Assembly: GCA_002480085.1 (NCBI GenBank)
Contig: DKPJ01000011.1
Location: 62,001-126,000 of the forward strand
Length of the DNA: 64,000 nt
Origin: Enterobacteriaceae bacterium UBA7338
Lineage (GTDB): Bacteria; Pseudomonadota; Gammaproteobacteria; Enterobacterales; Enterobacteriaceae
Reading direction: 5' to 3'
How positions within the stretch are numbered: the first letter of the stretch is position 1; each line of letters starts with the position of its first letter. The translations under genes were made by a program, and so were the position numbers. This document shows positions 1 to 9,579 of this stretch, piece after piece. The notes beneath the pieces are model-generated. The model worked only from the letters and a program-made list of their open reading frames with translations. It searched no databases and was not told the DNA's origin.

Positions 1-1
1 G

Positions 2-1192
2 CAGGAAGAGAAGCTGCCTCTGCACATTCCGTTTGATATTGAGCTGTACGACAATGAAGGCCAGGTGATCCCGCTGCAAAAAGAGGGACACCCGGTGCAC
101 CATGTGCTCAACGTCACCCAGGAGGAGCAGACTTTCGTCTTTGATAAGGTCTACTTCCAGCCGGTGCCCTCCCTGCTGCGCGAGTTCTCCGCGCCGGTGA
201 AGCTGGAGTATAAGTGGAGCGATCAGCAGCTGACGTTCCTGATGCGCCATGCGCGCAACGACTTCTCCCGCTGGGACGCGGCCCAGAGCCTGCTGGCGAC
301 CTATATCAAGCTGAACGTGGCTCGCCACCAGCAGGGCCAACCGCTGTCGCTGCCGCTGCACGTAGCCGACGCCTTCCGGGCGATCCTGCTGGATGCCGAT
401 ATCGATCCGGCGCTGGCGGCGGAGATCCTGACCCTGCCATCTGCAGGCGAGATGGCCGAGCTGTTCGACATCATCGATCCGGTAGCGATCGTTGCCGTTC
501 GCGAGGCGCTGACCCGCACCCTGGCGACCGAGCTTTCCGACGAGTTCCTTGCGGTCTACAACGCCCACAAGCTTGACGCCTACCGGGTTGAGCATGCGGA
601 TATCGGCAAGCGTGCGCTGCGCAACACCTGCCTGCGCTACCTGGCGTTTGGCGACGTGAAGCTCGGCGATACCCTGGTTACCCAGCAGTATCACTCTGCG
701 GACAACATGACCGACGCGCTGGCGGCGCTCTCTGCTGCCGTCGCGGCGCAGCTACCGTGCCGTGATGCGCTGATGCAGGAGTATGACGATAAGTGGCATC
801 AGGATGGCCTGGTAATGGACAAGTGGTTTATCCTGCAGGCCACCAGCCCGGCCAGCAACGTGCTGGAGACCGTGCGCGGCCTGCTCAACCACCGCTCCTT
901 TACCCTTAGCAACCCGAACCGCGTGCGCTCGCTGATTGGCGCGTTTGCCGGCAGCAACCCGGCGGCGTTCCATGCGGAAGACGGCAGCGGCTATCGTTTC
1001 ATGGTAGAGATGCTGACCGAGCTTAACAGCCGTAACCCGCAGGTGGCGTCGCGTCTGATTGAGCCGCTGATCCGCCTGAAACGCTACGACGAAGGACGCC
1101 AGGCGCAGATGCGTGCGGCGCTGGAGCAGCTGAAGGGCCTGGAGAACCTCTCTGGCGATCTCTACGAGAAGATCGCCAAGGCGCTGGCCTGA
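2..1192 (+). CDS. pepN: Aminopeptidase N, C-terminal part (5' truncated by window edge)
   Basis: This is the C-terminal 396 residues of the M1-family zinc aminopeptidase PepN, a cytoplasmic enzyme of peptide turnover that is about 870 residues in E. coli. The reading frame is open from base 2, so the start lies outside the window. The visible part is the helical C-terminal superhelix. It matches E. coli PepN almost residue for residue (for example FLMRHARNDFSRWDAAQSL and the end GDLYEKIAKALA). The catalytic HExxH zinc site is upstream and not seen. A strong terminator follows directly, so pepN is probably transcribed alone. Confidence 0.97.
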   Translation, partial: QEEKLPLHIPFDIELYDNEGQVIPLQKEGHPVHHVLNVTQEEQTFVFDKVYFQPVPSLLREFSAPVKLEYKWSDQQLTFLMRHARNDFSRWDAAQSLLATYIKLNVARHQQGQPLSLPLHVADAFRAILLDADIDPALAAEILTLPSAGEMAELFDIIDPVAIVAVREALTRTLATELSDEFLAVYNAHKLDAYRVEHADIGKRALRNTCLRYLAFGDVKLGDTLVTQQYHSADNMTDALAALSAAVAAQLPCRDALMQEYDDKWHQDGLVMDKWFILQATSPASNVLETVRGLLNHRSFTLSNPNRVRSLIGAFAGSNPAAFHAEDGSGYRFMVEMLTELNSRNPQVASRLIEPLIRLKRYDEGRQAQMRAALEQLKGLENLSGDLYEKIAKALA

Positions 1193-1199
1193 TAAATCG

Positions 1200-1228
1200 C
1201 CGGGCAGCAGCACGCTGCCCGGTTTTTT
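1200..1228 (+). terminator. Rho-independent terminator of pepN
   Basis: A 9-bp perfect stem (CCGGGCAGC/GCTGCCCGG) with the 5-nt loop AGCAC is followed by six T residues. It begins eight bases after the pepN stop codon. Confidence 0.9.
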
Positions 1229-1248
1229 CCCCTCTTTTTCCTCTCTCC

Positions 1249-1264
1249 AGGTAATCGTTTGCGT
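1249..1264 (+). promoter_or_regulatory. Candidate PurR operator upstream of pyrD
   Basis: The 16-mer AGGTAATCGTTTGCGT carries a perfect right half (CGTTTGCGT) of the PurR consensus ACGCAAACGTTTGCGT and a degenerate left half. E. coli pyrD is a known PurR target. The site lies about 50 bp upstream of the likely -10 (GATAAT, 1316-1321). Confidence 0.6.
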
Positions 1265-1315
1265 TTTATCTGAATTATTTGCCCCTGGTCAATTCCCTTT
1301 CGCCTCGCAATCGCA

Positions 1316-1344
1316 GATAATACGCCCCCGGTTTGCACACCGGG
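1316..1344 (+). promoter_or_regulatory. pyrD -10 box and leader hairpin
   Basis: GATAAT (1316-1321) is followed by a C/G-rich start region and an inverted repeat CCCGG (1327-1331)/CCGGG (1340-1344), six bases before the Shine-Dalgarno sequence. In E. coli, pyrC and pyrD are controlled by CTP/GTP-dependent start-site switching: longer transcripts starting at C fold into a hairpin near the ribosome site. The same layout is seen here. That it works this way in this strain is inference. Confidence 0.55.
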
Positions 1345-1359
1345 AATCCAGGAGAGTTC

Positions 1360-2370
1360 ATGTACTACCCCTTCGTTCGTAAAGCCCTTTTTCAGCTCGA
1401 TCCAGAGCGCGCTCATGAATTTACGTTTCAGCAATTACGCCGTATTTCCGGCACCCCTTTAGCCGCGCTGGTGCGCCAGAACGTGCCGCAAAAGCCGGTC
1501 TCCTGCATGGGACTGACCTTTAAGAATCCGCTCGGCCTGGCTGCGGGTCTGGATAAAAACGGCGAGTGTATTGATGCGCTGGGCGCCATGGGTTTCGGCG
1601 CTATCGAAATTGGTACCGTGACCCCACGCCCGCAGCCGGGCAATGATAAGCCACGTATCTTCCGCCTGGTCGAGGCCGAGGGGTTAATTAACCGTATGGG
1701 GTTCAATAATCTCGGGGTAGATAACCTGGTAGAGAACGTCAAAAAAGCCCATTTTGACGGCGTGCTGGGAATTAATATTGGCAAAAATAAAGATACGCCG
1801 GTGGAGCAGGGGAAGGATGACTACCTGATCTGTATGGATAAAGTCTATCCCTACGCGGGCTATATTGCGATTAACATCTCCTCGCCAAATACGCCCGGCC
1901 TGCGCTCGCTGCAATACGGTGAGGCGCTGGACGATCTGCTCTCGGCCATCAAAAATAAGCAGCGCGAGCTGCAGAATATTCACCATAAATATGTCCCTGT
2001 GGCGGTGAAAATTGCTCCCGATCTCTCCGTTGAGGAGTTAATTCAGGTCGCCGATAGCCTGGTTCGCCATAATATCGATGGCGTTATCGCCACCAATACC
2101 ACGCTCGAAAGAGGGCTGGTGCAGGGAATGCGGCACTGCGATGAAACCGGTGGCTTAAGCGGTCGTCCACTGCAGCTAAAGAGCACCGAAATTATTCGCC
2201 GCCTGGCGCAGGAGCTGAATGGTCAGCTGCCGATTATTGGCGTCGGCGGAATCGACTCCGTTATCGCCGCGCGGGAGAAAATCGCCGCCGGGGCAACGCT
2301 GGTGCAGATCTATTCCGGCTTTATATTTAAAGGCCCGCCGCTGATTAAAGAGATCGTTACCCATATCTAA
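1360..2370 (+). CDS. pyrD: Dihydroorotate dehydrogenase (quinone), class 2
   Basis: PyrD oxidises dihydroorotate to orotate in pyrimidine biosynthesis and passes electrons to the quinone pool. The product has 336 residues, as in E. coli. It starts with the amphipathic helix MYYPFVRKALFQLDPE that attaches class 2 enzymes to the inner membrane. The FMN/orotate barrel motifs GLAAGLDKNG, NRMGFNN and NISSPNTPGLR (with the catalytic serine of class 2 enzymes) are present. An upstream ATG at 1333 was rejected: the AGGAGA at 1350-1355 sits correctly for 1360, and the family begins here. It is probably regulated by PurR and by pyrimidine-sensitive start-site choice. Confidence 0.97.
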   Translation: MYYPFVRKALFQLDPERAHEFTFQQLRRISGTPLAALVRQNVPQKPVSCMGLTFKNPLGLAAGLDKNGECIDALGAMGFGAIEIGTVTPRPQPGNDKPRIFRLVEAEGLINRMGFNNLGVDNLVENVKKAHFDGVLGINIGKNKDTPVEQGKDDYLICMDKVYPYAGYIAINISSPNTPGLRSLQYGEALDDLLSAIKNKQRELQNIHHKYVPVAVKIAPDLSVEELIQVADSLVRHNIDGVIATNTTLERGLVQGMRHCDETGGLSGRPLQLKSTEIIRRLAQELNGQLPIIGVGGIDSVIAAREKIAAGATLVQIYSGFIFKGPPLIKEIVTHI

Positions 2371-2389
2371 TCCTTTGCGTCTAAATGTT

Positions 2390-2422
2390 AACCAGGGGTT
2401 TATTTCCGTCCCTGGTTGTTTT
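2390..2422 (+). terminator. Probable terminator of pyrD
   Basis: An 8-bp stem AACCAGGG/CCCTGGTT with a 12-nt loop is followed by a T-rich run (GTTTTAT). It lies 20 bases after the pyrD stop. Confidence 0.65.
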
Positions 2423-2534
2423 ATATTCCTCTCGTTGTTGTTTATTTAAACGTTCTCATTATTGACATTTTGTGGTAAGCGAAGCGGTAACAACTGAGAC
2501 TGAGCAGGACGCTTGAGGGGGAGCGGAGAGGAAA

Positions 2535-3071
2535 ATGCGAATCAAACCTGACGATAACTGGCGCTGGTACTACGACGAAGAGCACGATCGGATGATGCTC
2601 GATCTCGCCAATGGGATGCTGTTTCGCTCCCGTTACGCCCGTCGGATGCTGACGCCGGACGCGTTCGCTCCTTCCGGTTTCTGCGTAGATGACGCCGCGC
2701 TCTACTTCTCTTTTGAGGAGCGCAGCCGCGAGTTTGATCTCTCCCGGGAGCAGCGAGCCGAGCTGGTGCTGAACGCGCTGGTGGCGATCCGCTTCCTGAA
2801 GCCGCAGATGCCAAAAAGCTGGCACTTCCACGCCTACGGCGACAGCTGGCAGCCGGAGCTGGGCGAAGCCGCCAGCGTCTGGCTTAGCGATACCGCCGAG
2901 CAGGTAAACCTGCTGGTAGTGGAGCCGGGTGATAACGCCACCCTCTGCCTGCTGGCACAGCCCGGCGTGGTGATTGCCGGACGTACGATGCAGCTTGGCG
3001 ACGCGATCAAGATCATGAACGATCGGATGCGGCCGCTGCCCCAGATGTTCAGCCTGGAGCAGGCGGTTTAA
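2535..3071 (+). CDS. zapC: Cell division protein ZapC
   Basis: ZapC is a cytoplasmic FtsZ-ring accessory protein that promotes FtsZ bundling at midcell. The 178-residue product matches E. coli ZapC (YcbW, 180 residues) along its length, with the conserved start MRIKPDDNWRWYYDEEHDRM and the end MFSLEQAV. A GAGAGGA Shine-Dalgarno precedes the ATG. The gene converges with ycbX, and the two stop codons overlap by 4 bp. Confidence 0.95.
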   Translation: MRIKPDDNWRWYYDEEHDRMMLDLANGMLFRSRYARRMLTPDAFAPSGFCVDDAALYFSFEERSREFDLSREQRAELVLNALVAIRFLKPQMPKSWHFHAYGDSWQPELGEAASVWLSDTAEQVNLLVVEPGDNATLCLLAQPGVVIAGRTMQLGDAIKIMNDRMRPLPQMFSLEQAV

Positions 3072-4177
3072 GGTTTCAGCACCAGCGGCGTTTTAGGAAT
3101 GCAGCTACAGCTCAGAATGGTGCCGTCGTCGCCGATGGCGGACTGCTTCAGGGCGCTGACTTCCCCTTCCACCAGACGTACGCGGCAGCAGCCACAGATC
3201 CCCGCCCGGCAGGAGTAGGGCACACGGATCCCCTGGCTCTCCAGCTGTTCAAGCAGCACCTGTTGGTTATTCCCCGTAAAGCGCTCTCCCTGCCAGTCAA
3301 TGGTCACCGTTGAGGCTGCCTGCTTCTCAACCTCCAGCGTCTCAACCGGCTCGCCTGTGCCATACGCTCTCGCCGGACCGCTCGCCAGCACGCTCACCTC
3401 GTCACCGACGCGGATCACGCCGCTGTTGCGGGCAATCAGGTTCTGGCCAAAATCAACGTCGCCGTTATCGACCGCGGTACGGAACTGTTGCAGGGTGTGC
3501 AGCGGCTCACCCGCCGGATGCTTCTGTCCGCGCTCCGGGCTGATGGTAGTAAATACGCAGCGGCTACAGGGTTTAACCACGTCAAAGATAACCTCGCCGA
3601 TGCGCACGGTTTTCCAGGTATCCTCTTCCCACGCCCGCGCCCCGGTCACCACCAGGTTCGGGCGAAACTGCTCCATCTGGATGCTGGCCGGGCAGCGGCT
3701 CTGCAGATCGCGCAGCGAGGCATCGTTGGTGAGCAGGTAGGGGAAGCCGTCGGCAAAGGAGAGCGGCACGCTCTCAAAGCGCTTCACGCGGCGGGTCGGC
3801 TCTTGTCCTACCCAGCGCAGCTGCACCTCGCGATTAAAAAAGCCGCTCAGCCACTGGTTGATCGCCGCGGGAGCGATTAATGCGGTAAAATGATTTCCCC
3901 ATACCTCCGTCGGTGCGGCGTCGCTGATAAAATCAGCAAAGCGGACCAACGCGCTGCTGCCGTCGGGCGCGGTAAGATGCAGGCCGTCATGCAGCGGCGA
4001 CGGAATAAAACGCACCAGCTGTGGGTACTGACGGGCGGTAATAAAGGTACCGTCGGGTTCAGTAACCATAAAGATGCGGTCAAAGGCCAGACCGCTGATG
4101 TCGGCCAGAGCGTGCGTGAGGCCAATTCCGCGCATCGATTTGACCGGATGAATAAAAAGCCGCGACAGGATAGCCAC
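3068..4177 (-). CDS. ycbX: MOSC-domain protein YcbX with C-terminal [2Fe-2S] ferredoxin domain
   Basis: YcbX takes part in molybdenum-cofactor-dependent detoxification of N-hydroxylated base analogues in E. coli, with reductase partners such as CysJ. The N-terminal beta-barrel (FIHPVKSMRGIGL) and the MOSC domain with the PCSRC motif are followed by a plant-type ferredoxin domain (CRAGICGCC). I chose the GTG at 4177, because GGAGGG lies five bases upstream and the length becomes 369 residues, equal to E. coli. The ATG at 4189 has no good ribosome site. The start MAILSRLFIHPVKS then aligns with E. coli MATLTRLF. Confidence 0.93.
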   Translation of the reverse strand: MAILSRLFIHPVKSMRGIGLTHALADISGLAFDRIFMVTEPDGTFITARQYPQLVRFIPSPLHDGLHLTAPDGSSALVRFADFISDAAPTEVWGNHFTALIAPAAINQWLSGFFNREVQLRWVGQEPTRRVKRFESVPLSFADGFPYLLTNDASLRDLQSRCPASIQMEQFRPNLVVTGARAWEEDTWKTVRIGEVIFDVVKPCSRCVFTTISPERGQKHPAGEPLHTLQQFRTAVDNGDVDFGQNLIARNSGVIRVGDEVSVLASGPARAYGTGEPVETLEVEKQAASTVTIDWQGERFTGNNQQVLLEQLESQGIRVPYSCRAGICGCCRVRLVEGEVSALKQSAIGDDGTILSCSCIPKTPLVLKP

Positions 4178-4276
4178 TGCGCCCTCCATGGGTGTGAAAA
4201 TAGGGTCTCAACTTTATGACATCCCACTTATATTGGCTATAATGCGCAACAATTTTCTGCGAGTAAAAGTGACGAT

Positions 4277-6385
4277 ATGAATTCTCTGTTTGCCAGTACG
4301 GCCCGTGGGCTGGAAGAGCTGTTAAAAACTGAACTGGAAAACCTCGGGGCGCAGCACGCCCAGGTGGTTCAGGGCGGTGTCCATTTTGAGGGGGACACCC
4401 GGCTCATTTACCAGAGCCTGATGTGGAGTCGTCTGGCTTCGCGCATTATCCTGCCGCTGAACGAGTGCAAGGTCTACAGCGACCTCGATCTCTATATGGG
4501 CGTGCAGGCGATTGACTGGACGGAGATTTTTAATCCCGGCGCGACCTTTGCCGTGCACTTCAGCGGGCTGAATGAGGAGATCCGCAACAGCCAGTACGGT
4601 GCCATGAGGGTAAAAGACGCCATCGTCGATAGCTTTACGCGTAAGAATATGGAGCGCCCGAACGTCGATCGCGAGCAGCCGGATATGCGCATCAACGTCT
4701 GGCTGAATAAAGAGACGGCGCATATCGCCCTCGATCTCAGCGGCGACGGCCTGCACCTGCGCGGCTATCGCGACCGGGCCGGGCTTGCCCCCATGAAAGA
4801 GACCCTGGCCGCGGCGGTGGTGATGCGTTCCGGCTGGCAGCCGGGTACGCCGCTGCTCGATCCGCTCTGTGGCTCCGGCACCCTGCTGATTGAGGCGGCA
4901 ATGCTCGCCACCGATCGCGCGCCGGGCCTGCACCGCCAGCAATGGGGCTTCAGCGGCTGGGCGCAGCACGACGAGGCGCTGTGGAAAGAGGTGAAGGCCG
5001 AGGCGCAGACCCGCGCCCGTCGCGGGCTGGCAGACTATGGCTCGCGCTTCTACGGCTCCGACAGCGATCCCCGGGTGATCGACATTGCCCGCAGCAACGC
5101 CCGTCGCGCAGGCGTCGGCGAGCTGATCGATTTCAACGTTAAAGACGTTGCCCAGCTGACCAATCCGCTGCCGGAAGGGCCGCACGGTACGGTGCTCAGT
5201 AACCCGCCGTACGGTGAGCGTCTGGAGAGCGAACCGGCGCTGATCGCCATGCATAGCCTGCTGGGCCGCACGCTGAAAAACAGCTTCGGCGGCTGGAACG
5301 TCTCCCTGTTCAGCGCCTCGCCGGAGCTGCTCAACTGCCTGCAGCTGCGCGCCGACCGCCAGTTTAAAGCCAAAAACGGCCCGCTGGACTGCGTGCAGAA
5401 GAACTACTCTATCGCGGAAAACTTCGGCGATATCAAGGCCAGCGGCATGGCGGAAGATTACGCCAACCGCCTGCGCAAGAACGTTAAGAAGCTGGAGAAG
5501 TGGGCGCGCCAGGAGGGGATCGAGTGCTATCGCCTCTACGATGCCGATCTGCCGGACTATAACGTGGCGGTAGACCGCTACGCCGACTGGGTTGTGGTGC
5601 AGGAGTATGCGCCGCCGAAAACCGTCGATCCGCAGAAGGCCCGTCAGCGCCTGCTGGACGTTATTGCCGCCACCATCACGGTGCTGGGGATCGCGCCTAA
5701 CAAGCTGGTGCTGAAGACCCGCGAGCGGCAGAAAGGCAAGAACCAGTACCAGAAGATGAACGAGAAGGGCGAATTTATGGAGGTGAGCGAATACAACGCT
5801 CGCCTGTGGGTCAACCTGACCGACTACCTGGATACCGGCCTGTTCCTCGATCACCGTATCGCCCGGCGGATGCTCGGCCAGATGAGCAAAGGCAAAGATT
5901 TCCTTAACCTCTTCTCCTACACCGGCAGCGCCAGCGTGCATGCAGGGCTGGGCGGGGCGGCATCGACCACCACCGTCGATATGTCACGCACCTATCTGGA
6001 GTGGGCGGAACGCAACCTGCGCCTGAACGGTCTCACTGGCCGTCAGCATCGCCTGATGCAGGCCGACGTGATGGGCTGGCTGCGGGATACCGACGAGCAG
6101 TTCGATCTGATCTTTATCGATCCGCCGACCTTCTCCAACTCCAAACGCATGGAAGAGGCGTTTGACGTTCAGCGCGATCACCTGAGCCTGATGAAAGATC
6201 TTAAGCGCATGCTGCGTAAAGGCGGCACGATTATGTTCTCAAACAACAAACGCGGTTTCCGCATGGACCACGACGGGCTGGCTGAGCTGGGGCTGAAAGC
6301 ACAAGATATCACCCAAAAAACGCAGTCGCAGGATTTCGCCCGCAACCGTCAGATCCATAACTGCTGGCTGATTACCGCAGCCTGA
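4277..6385 (+). CDS. rlmL: Bifunctional 23S rRNA methyltransferase RlmKL
   Basis: This fused enzyme makes m2G2445 (RlmL half) and m7G2069 (RlmK half) in 23S rRNA during large-subunit assembly. The 702 residues equal the E. coli length. The order is an N-terminal THUMP domain, the first Rossmann methyltransferase (DPLCGSGTLLIEA; NPPYGER near residue 309), and the second methyltransferase with NLFSYTGSASVHA and FIDPPTF near 614. It is followed 15 bp later by uup and is likely co-transcribed with it. Confidence 0.97.
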   Translation: MNSLFASTARGLEELLKTELENLGAQHAQVVQGGVHFEGDTRLIYQSLMWSRLASRIILPLNECKVYSDLDLYMGVQAIDWTEIFNPGATFAVHFSGLNEEIRNSQYGAMRVKDAIVDSFTRKNMERPNVDREQPDMRINVWLNKETAHIALDLSGDGLHLRGYRDRAGLAPMKETLAAAVVMRSGWQPGTPLLDPLCGSGTLLIEAAMLATDRAPGLHRQQWGFSGWAQHDEALWKEVKAEAQTRARRGLADYGSRFYGSDSDPRVIDIARSNARRAGVGELIDFNVKDVAQLTNPLPEGPHGTVLSNPPYGERLESEPALIAMHSLLGRTLKNSFGGWNVSLFSASPELLNCLQLRADRQFKAKNGPLDCVQKNYSIAENFGDIKASGMAEDYANRLRKNVKKLEKWARQEGIECYRLYDADLPDYNVAVDRYADWVVVQEYAPPKTVDPQKARQRLLDVIAATITVLGIAPNKLVLKTRERQKGKNQYQKMNEKGEFMEVSEYNARLWVNLTDYLDTGLFLDHRIARRMLGQMSKGKDFLNLFSYTGSASVHAGLGGAASTTTVDMSRTYLEWAERNLRLNGLTGRQHRLMQADVMGWLRDTDEQFDLIFIDPPTFSNSKRMEEAFDVQRDHLSLMKDLKRMLRKGGTIMFSNNKRGFRMDHDGLAELGLKAQDITQKTQSQDFARNRQIHNCWLITAA

Positions 6386-6400
6386 GAGGAATAGAACAAG

Positions 6401-8308
6401 ATGTCATTAATTAGTATGCACGGTGCCTGGCTGTCGTTCAGCGACTCGCCGCTTCTGGACAACGCCGAGCTTCACATCGAAGACAACGAGCGCGTCTGCC
6501 TGGTTGGACGTAACGGCGCCGGTAAATCCACCCTGATGAAGATCCTCAACCGTGAGCAGGGTCTGGACGATGGCCGCATCGTCTATGAGCAGGATCTGGT
6601 TGTGGCGCGCCTGCAGCAGGATCCACCGCGTAACGTCGCCGGCAGCGTCTACGATTTTGTCGCCGAAGGGATCTCAGAGCAGGCGGAGTACCTCAAGGGT
6701 TACCATGAGATCTCCCATCTGGTGATGAGCGATCCGAGCGAAAAAAACCTCAACGAGATGGCGCGCCTGCAGGAGCTGCTGGATCACTACGGTCTCTGGC
6801 AGATGGAAAACCGCATCAACGAGGTGCTGGCCCAGCTGGGTCTGGAAGCCGATATGGCACTGGCCTCGCTCTCCGGCGGCTGGCTGCGTAAGGCGGCGCT
6901 GGGGCGTGCGCTGGTAAGCAACCCGCGCGTGCTGCTGCTGGACGAACCGACCAACCACCTCGATATCGAAACCATCGACTGGCTGGAAGGGTTCCTGAAA
7001 ACCTTCAACGGGACGATTATCTTCATCTCCCACGACCGTTCGTTTATCCGCAATATGGCGACGCGCATTGTCGATCTCGATCGCGGTAAGCTGGTGACCT
7101 ATCCGGGCAACTACGATCAGTACCTTGTGGAGAAAGAGGAGGCGCTGCGGGTTGAAGAGCTGCAAAACGCTGAATTTGACCGCAAGCTGGCCCAGGAAGA
7201 GGTGTGGATCCGCCAGGGCATCAAAGCGCGCCGCACCCGTAACGAAGGGCGCGTTCGCGCCCTGAAGGCGATGCGTCGCGAGCGCAGCGAACGCCGTGAG
7301 GTGATGGGCAGCGCGAAGATGCAGGTCGAAGAGGCCGCCCGCTCCGGCAAGATCGTTATTGAGATGGAGAACGTGCACTACGGCGTGGAGGGCAAAAAGC
7401 TGGTCACCGATTTCTCCGCCCAGGTACAGCGCGGCGATAAGATCGCCCTGATTGGCCCGAACGGCTGTGGGAAAACCACGCTGCTGAAGCTAATGCTCGG
7501 CCAGTTACAGGCTGACAGCGGACGTATTCATATCGGGACCAAGCTGGAAGTGGCCTATTTTGACCAGCACCGTGCGGAGCTGGATCCGGATCGGACGGTA
7601 ATGGATAACCTCGCCGAAGGCAAGCAGGAGGTGATGGTTAACGGTAAGCCGCGCCACGTGCTGGGCTATCTGCAGGACTTCCTGTTCCACCCGAAACGGG
7701 CGATGACCCCGGTGCGGGCGCTCTCCGGTGGGGAGCGTAACCGTCTGCTGCTGGCGCGACTGTTCCTCAAGCCCAGCAACCTGATGATCCTCGATGAACC
7801 GACTAACGACCTCGACGTCGAGACCCTTGAGCTGCTGGAAGAGCTGATCGACGGCTACCAGGGCACGGTTCTGCTGGTGAGCCACGATCGTCAGTTTGTC
7901 GATAATACCGTGACCGAGTGCTGGATTTTCGAAGGCCAGGGGCGGATTGGCCGCTACGTGGGTGGCTACCAGGATGCGCGGGGCCAGCAGGCTGCCTCGC
8001 AGGCGCAAAAACAGTCCGTTAGCAAAAAAGTGACCGACGCCCCGGTGGCAAAAGCAGAAACTGTCAAACGCGGCGGGAGCAAACTAAGCTATAACCTGCA
8101 GCGGGAACTTGAGCAGCTTCCGCAACGGCTTGAAGACCTGGAGGCGAATCTCACCGCACTGCAGGCGCAGGTTGCTGACGGAGCCTTTTTCAGCCAGCCC
8201 CATGAGCAGACGCAAAAGGTGTTAGACGAGATGGCCGCTGCTGAGCAGGCGCTGGAAGAGGCCTTTGAGCGGTGGGAGCAGCTTGAGGCGCTTAAAAACG
8301 CGACGTAA
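6401..8308 (+). CDS. uup: ABC-F ATPase Uup
   Basis: Uup is a cytoplasmic ABC-F protein with two ATPase modules and no membrane part. It affects transposon precise excision and ribosome/replication-intermediate functions. Two Walker A motifs (GRNGAGKST near residue 37; GPNGCGKTT near 352), two signature motifs (LSGGWLRK, LSGGERNR) and two Walker B motifs ending in DEPTNHLD and DEPTNDLD are visible. The charged C-terminal ~70 residues form the DNA-binding coiled coil. The length, 635 residues, equals E. coli Uup. pqiA follows after 14 bp. Confidence 0.96.
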   Translation: MSLISMHGAWLSFSDSPLLDNAELHIEDNERVCLVGRNGAGKSTLMKILNREQGLDDGRIVYEQDLVVARLQQDPPRNVAGSVYDFVAEGISEQAEYLKGYHEISHLVMSDPSEKNLNEMARLQELLDHYGLWQMENRINEVLAQLGLEADMALASLSGGWLRKAALGRALVSNPRVLLLDEPTNHLDIETIDWLEGFLKTFNGTIIFISHDRSFIRNMATRIVDLDRGKLVTYPGNYDQYLVEKEEALRVEELQNAEFDRKLAQEEVWIRQGIKARRTRNEGRVRALKAMRRERSERREVMGSAKMQVEEAARSGKIVIEMENVHYGVEGKKLVTDFSAQVQRGDKIALIGPNGCGKTTLLKLMLGQLQADSGRIHIGTKLEVAYFDQHRAELDPDRTVMDNLAEGKQEVMVNGKPRHVLGYLQDFLFHPKRAMTPVRALSGGERNRLLLARLFLKPSNLMILDEPTNDLDVETLELLEELIDGYQGTVLLVSHDRQFVDNTVTECWIFEGQGRIGRYVGGYQDARGQQAASQAQKQSVSKKVTDAPVAKAETVKRGGSKLSYNLQRELEQLPQRLEDLEANLTALQAQVADGAFFSQPHEQTQKVLDEMAAAEQALEEAFERWEQLEALKNAT

Positions 8309-8322
8309 TTCAGGGAGTGCGC

Positions 8323-9576
8323 ATGTGCGAACAACATCATGATGCCCGACACATTTTGTGTTCGCAGTGCGACCTGCTGGTGGCGCTGCCGCCGCTGGCG
8401 CACGGGCATAAGGCAGCCTGCCCACGCTGCGGCCATACGCTGACCACCCGCTGGGATGCCCCCCGGCAGCGCCCGCTGGCCTACTCGGTCGTGGCGCTGT
8501 TTATGCTGGCGCTGGCTAACCTCTTCCCCTTTGTCTACATGAAGGTGGCAGGGGTCACCAGTGAAGTGACGCTGATGGAGATCCCCGGCGTCATGTTCTC
8601 TGAGGATTATGCCAGCCTCGGCACCTTCTTCTTACTCTTTGTCCAGTTTGTGCCCGCGTTCTGCCTGGTCACCATTATTCTGCTGGTGAATCAGGTCCCG
8701 CTGCCCGATGGCCTGAAGCGCGCGCTGGCGCGCATCTTCTTTATTTTGAAAAACTGGGGAATGGCGGAGATCTTTCTTGCCGGGGTGCTGGTCAGCTTCG
8801 TGAAGCTGCTGGCCTATGGCGATCTCGGCGTTGGCAGCAGCTTCATCCCCTGGTGTCTGTTCTGCATTCTGCATCTGCGCGCGTTTCAGTGCGTTGATAA
8901 ACGCTGGCTGTGGGATGACATCGCTCCCGCGCCAGCGCTTGCCCAGCCGCTGCGGGTCGGGGTGCCGGGGATTCGTCAGGGGCTGCGCTCCTGCGCCTCC
9001 TGCACGGCGGTGCTGCCCATCGACCAGACGGTATGTCCTCGCTGCCACAGCCACGGCCACGCCCGGCGCAGGAACAGTATCCAGCTGACGATGGCGCTGC
9101 TGGTCACCTCTATTCTGCTTTATCTACCGGCCAACATCCTGCCCATCATGATCACCGATCTGCTGGGGGATAAGATGCCCTCGACCATTCTGGCGGGGGT
9201 GATCCTGCTCTGGAGCGAAGGCTCCTACCCGGTGGCGCTGGTGATCTTTATCGCCAGTATCATGGTGCCGACGCTGAAGATGATCGCTATCGCCTGGCTC
9301 TGTTGGGATGCAAAAGGGCATGGCAGGCGCGACAGCGAGCGGATGCACCTGATTTATGAGGTGGTCGAATTTGTTGGCCGCTGGTCGATGATTGACGTCT
9401 TCGTCATCGCCGTACTCTCTGCCCTGGTACGTATGGGCGGATTAATGAACATTTACCCCGCAATGGGCGCGCTGATGTTTGCGCTGGTTGTCATCATGAC
9501 GATGATTGCGGCTATGACCTTCGATCCACGCCTGTCGTGGGATCGTGAGCCAGAATCAAGCCAGGAGGAGTCGTAA
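8323..9576 (+). CDS. pqiA: Intermembrane transport protein PqiA
   Basis: PqiA is the inner-membrane part of the PqiABC lipid-transport system, induced by paraquat through SoxRS in E. coli. The 417 residues hold two repeated units, each with CxxC pairs (CSQCD and CPRCG; CASC and CPRC) followed by four hydrophobic helices. The ATG at 8323 is preceded by AGGGAG at 8312-8317. The in-frame GTG at 8317 overlaps that site and was rejected. It forms an operon with pqiB (3-bp gap) and pqiC, and probably reads on from uup. Confidence 0.95.
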   Translation: MCEQHHDARHILCSQCDLLVALPPLAHGHKAACPRCGHTLTTRWDAPRQRPLAYSVVALFMLALANLFPFVYMKVAGVTSEVTLMEIPGVMFSEDYASLGTFFLLFVQFVPAFCLVTIILLVNQVPLPDGLKRALARIFFILKNWGMAEIFLAGVLVSFVKLLAYGDLGVGSSFIPWCLFCILHLRAFQCVDKRWLWDDIAPAPALAQPLRVGVPGIRQGLRSCASCTAVLPIDQTVCPRCHSHGHARRRNSIQLTMALLVTSILLYLPANILPIMITDLLGDKMPSTILAGVILLWSEGSYPVALVIFIASIMVPTLKMIAIAWLCWDAKGHGRRDSERMHLIYEVVEFVGRWSMIDVFVIAVLSALVRMGGLMNIYPAMGALMFALVVIMTMIAAMTFDPRLSWDREPESSQEES

Positions 9577-9579
9577 AGC

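Noticed and set aside
4322..5941. 539-residue open frame on the minus strand inside rlmL
   Set aside because: It is an antisense shadow of the strongly conserved rlmL frame in GC-rich DNA, with no domain pattern and no ribosome site.
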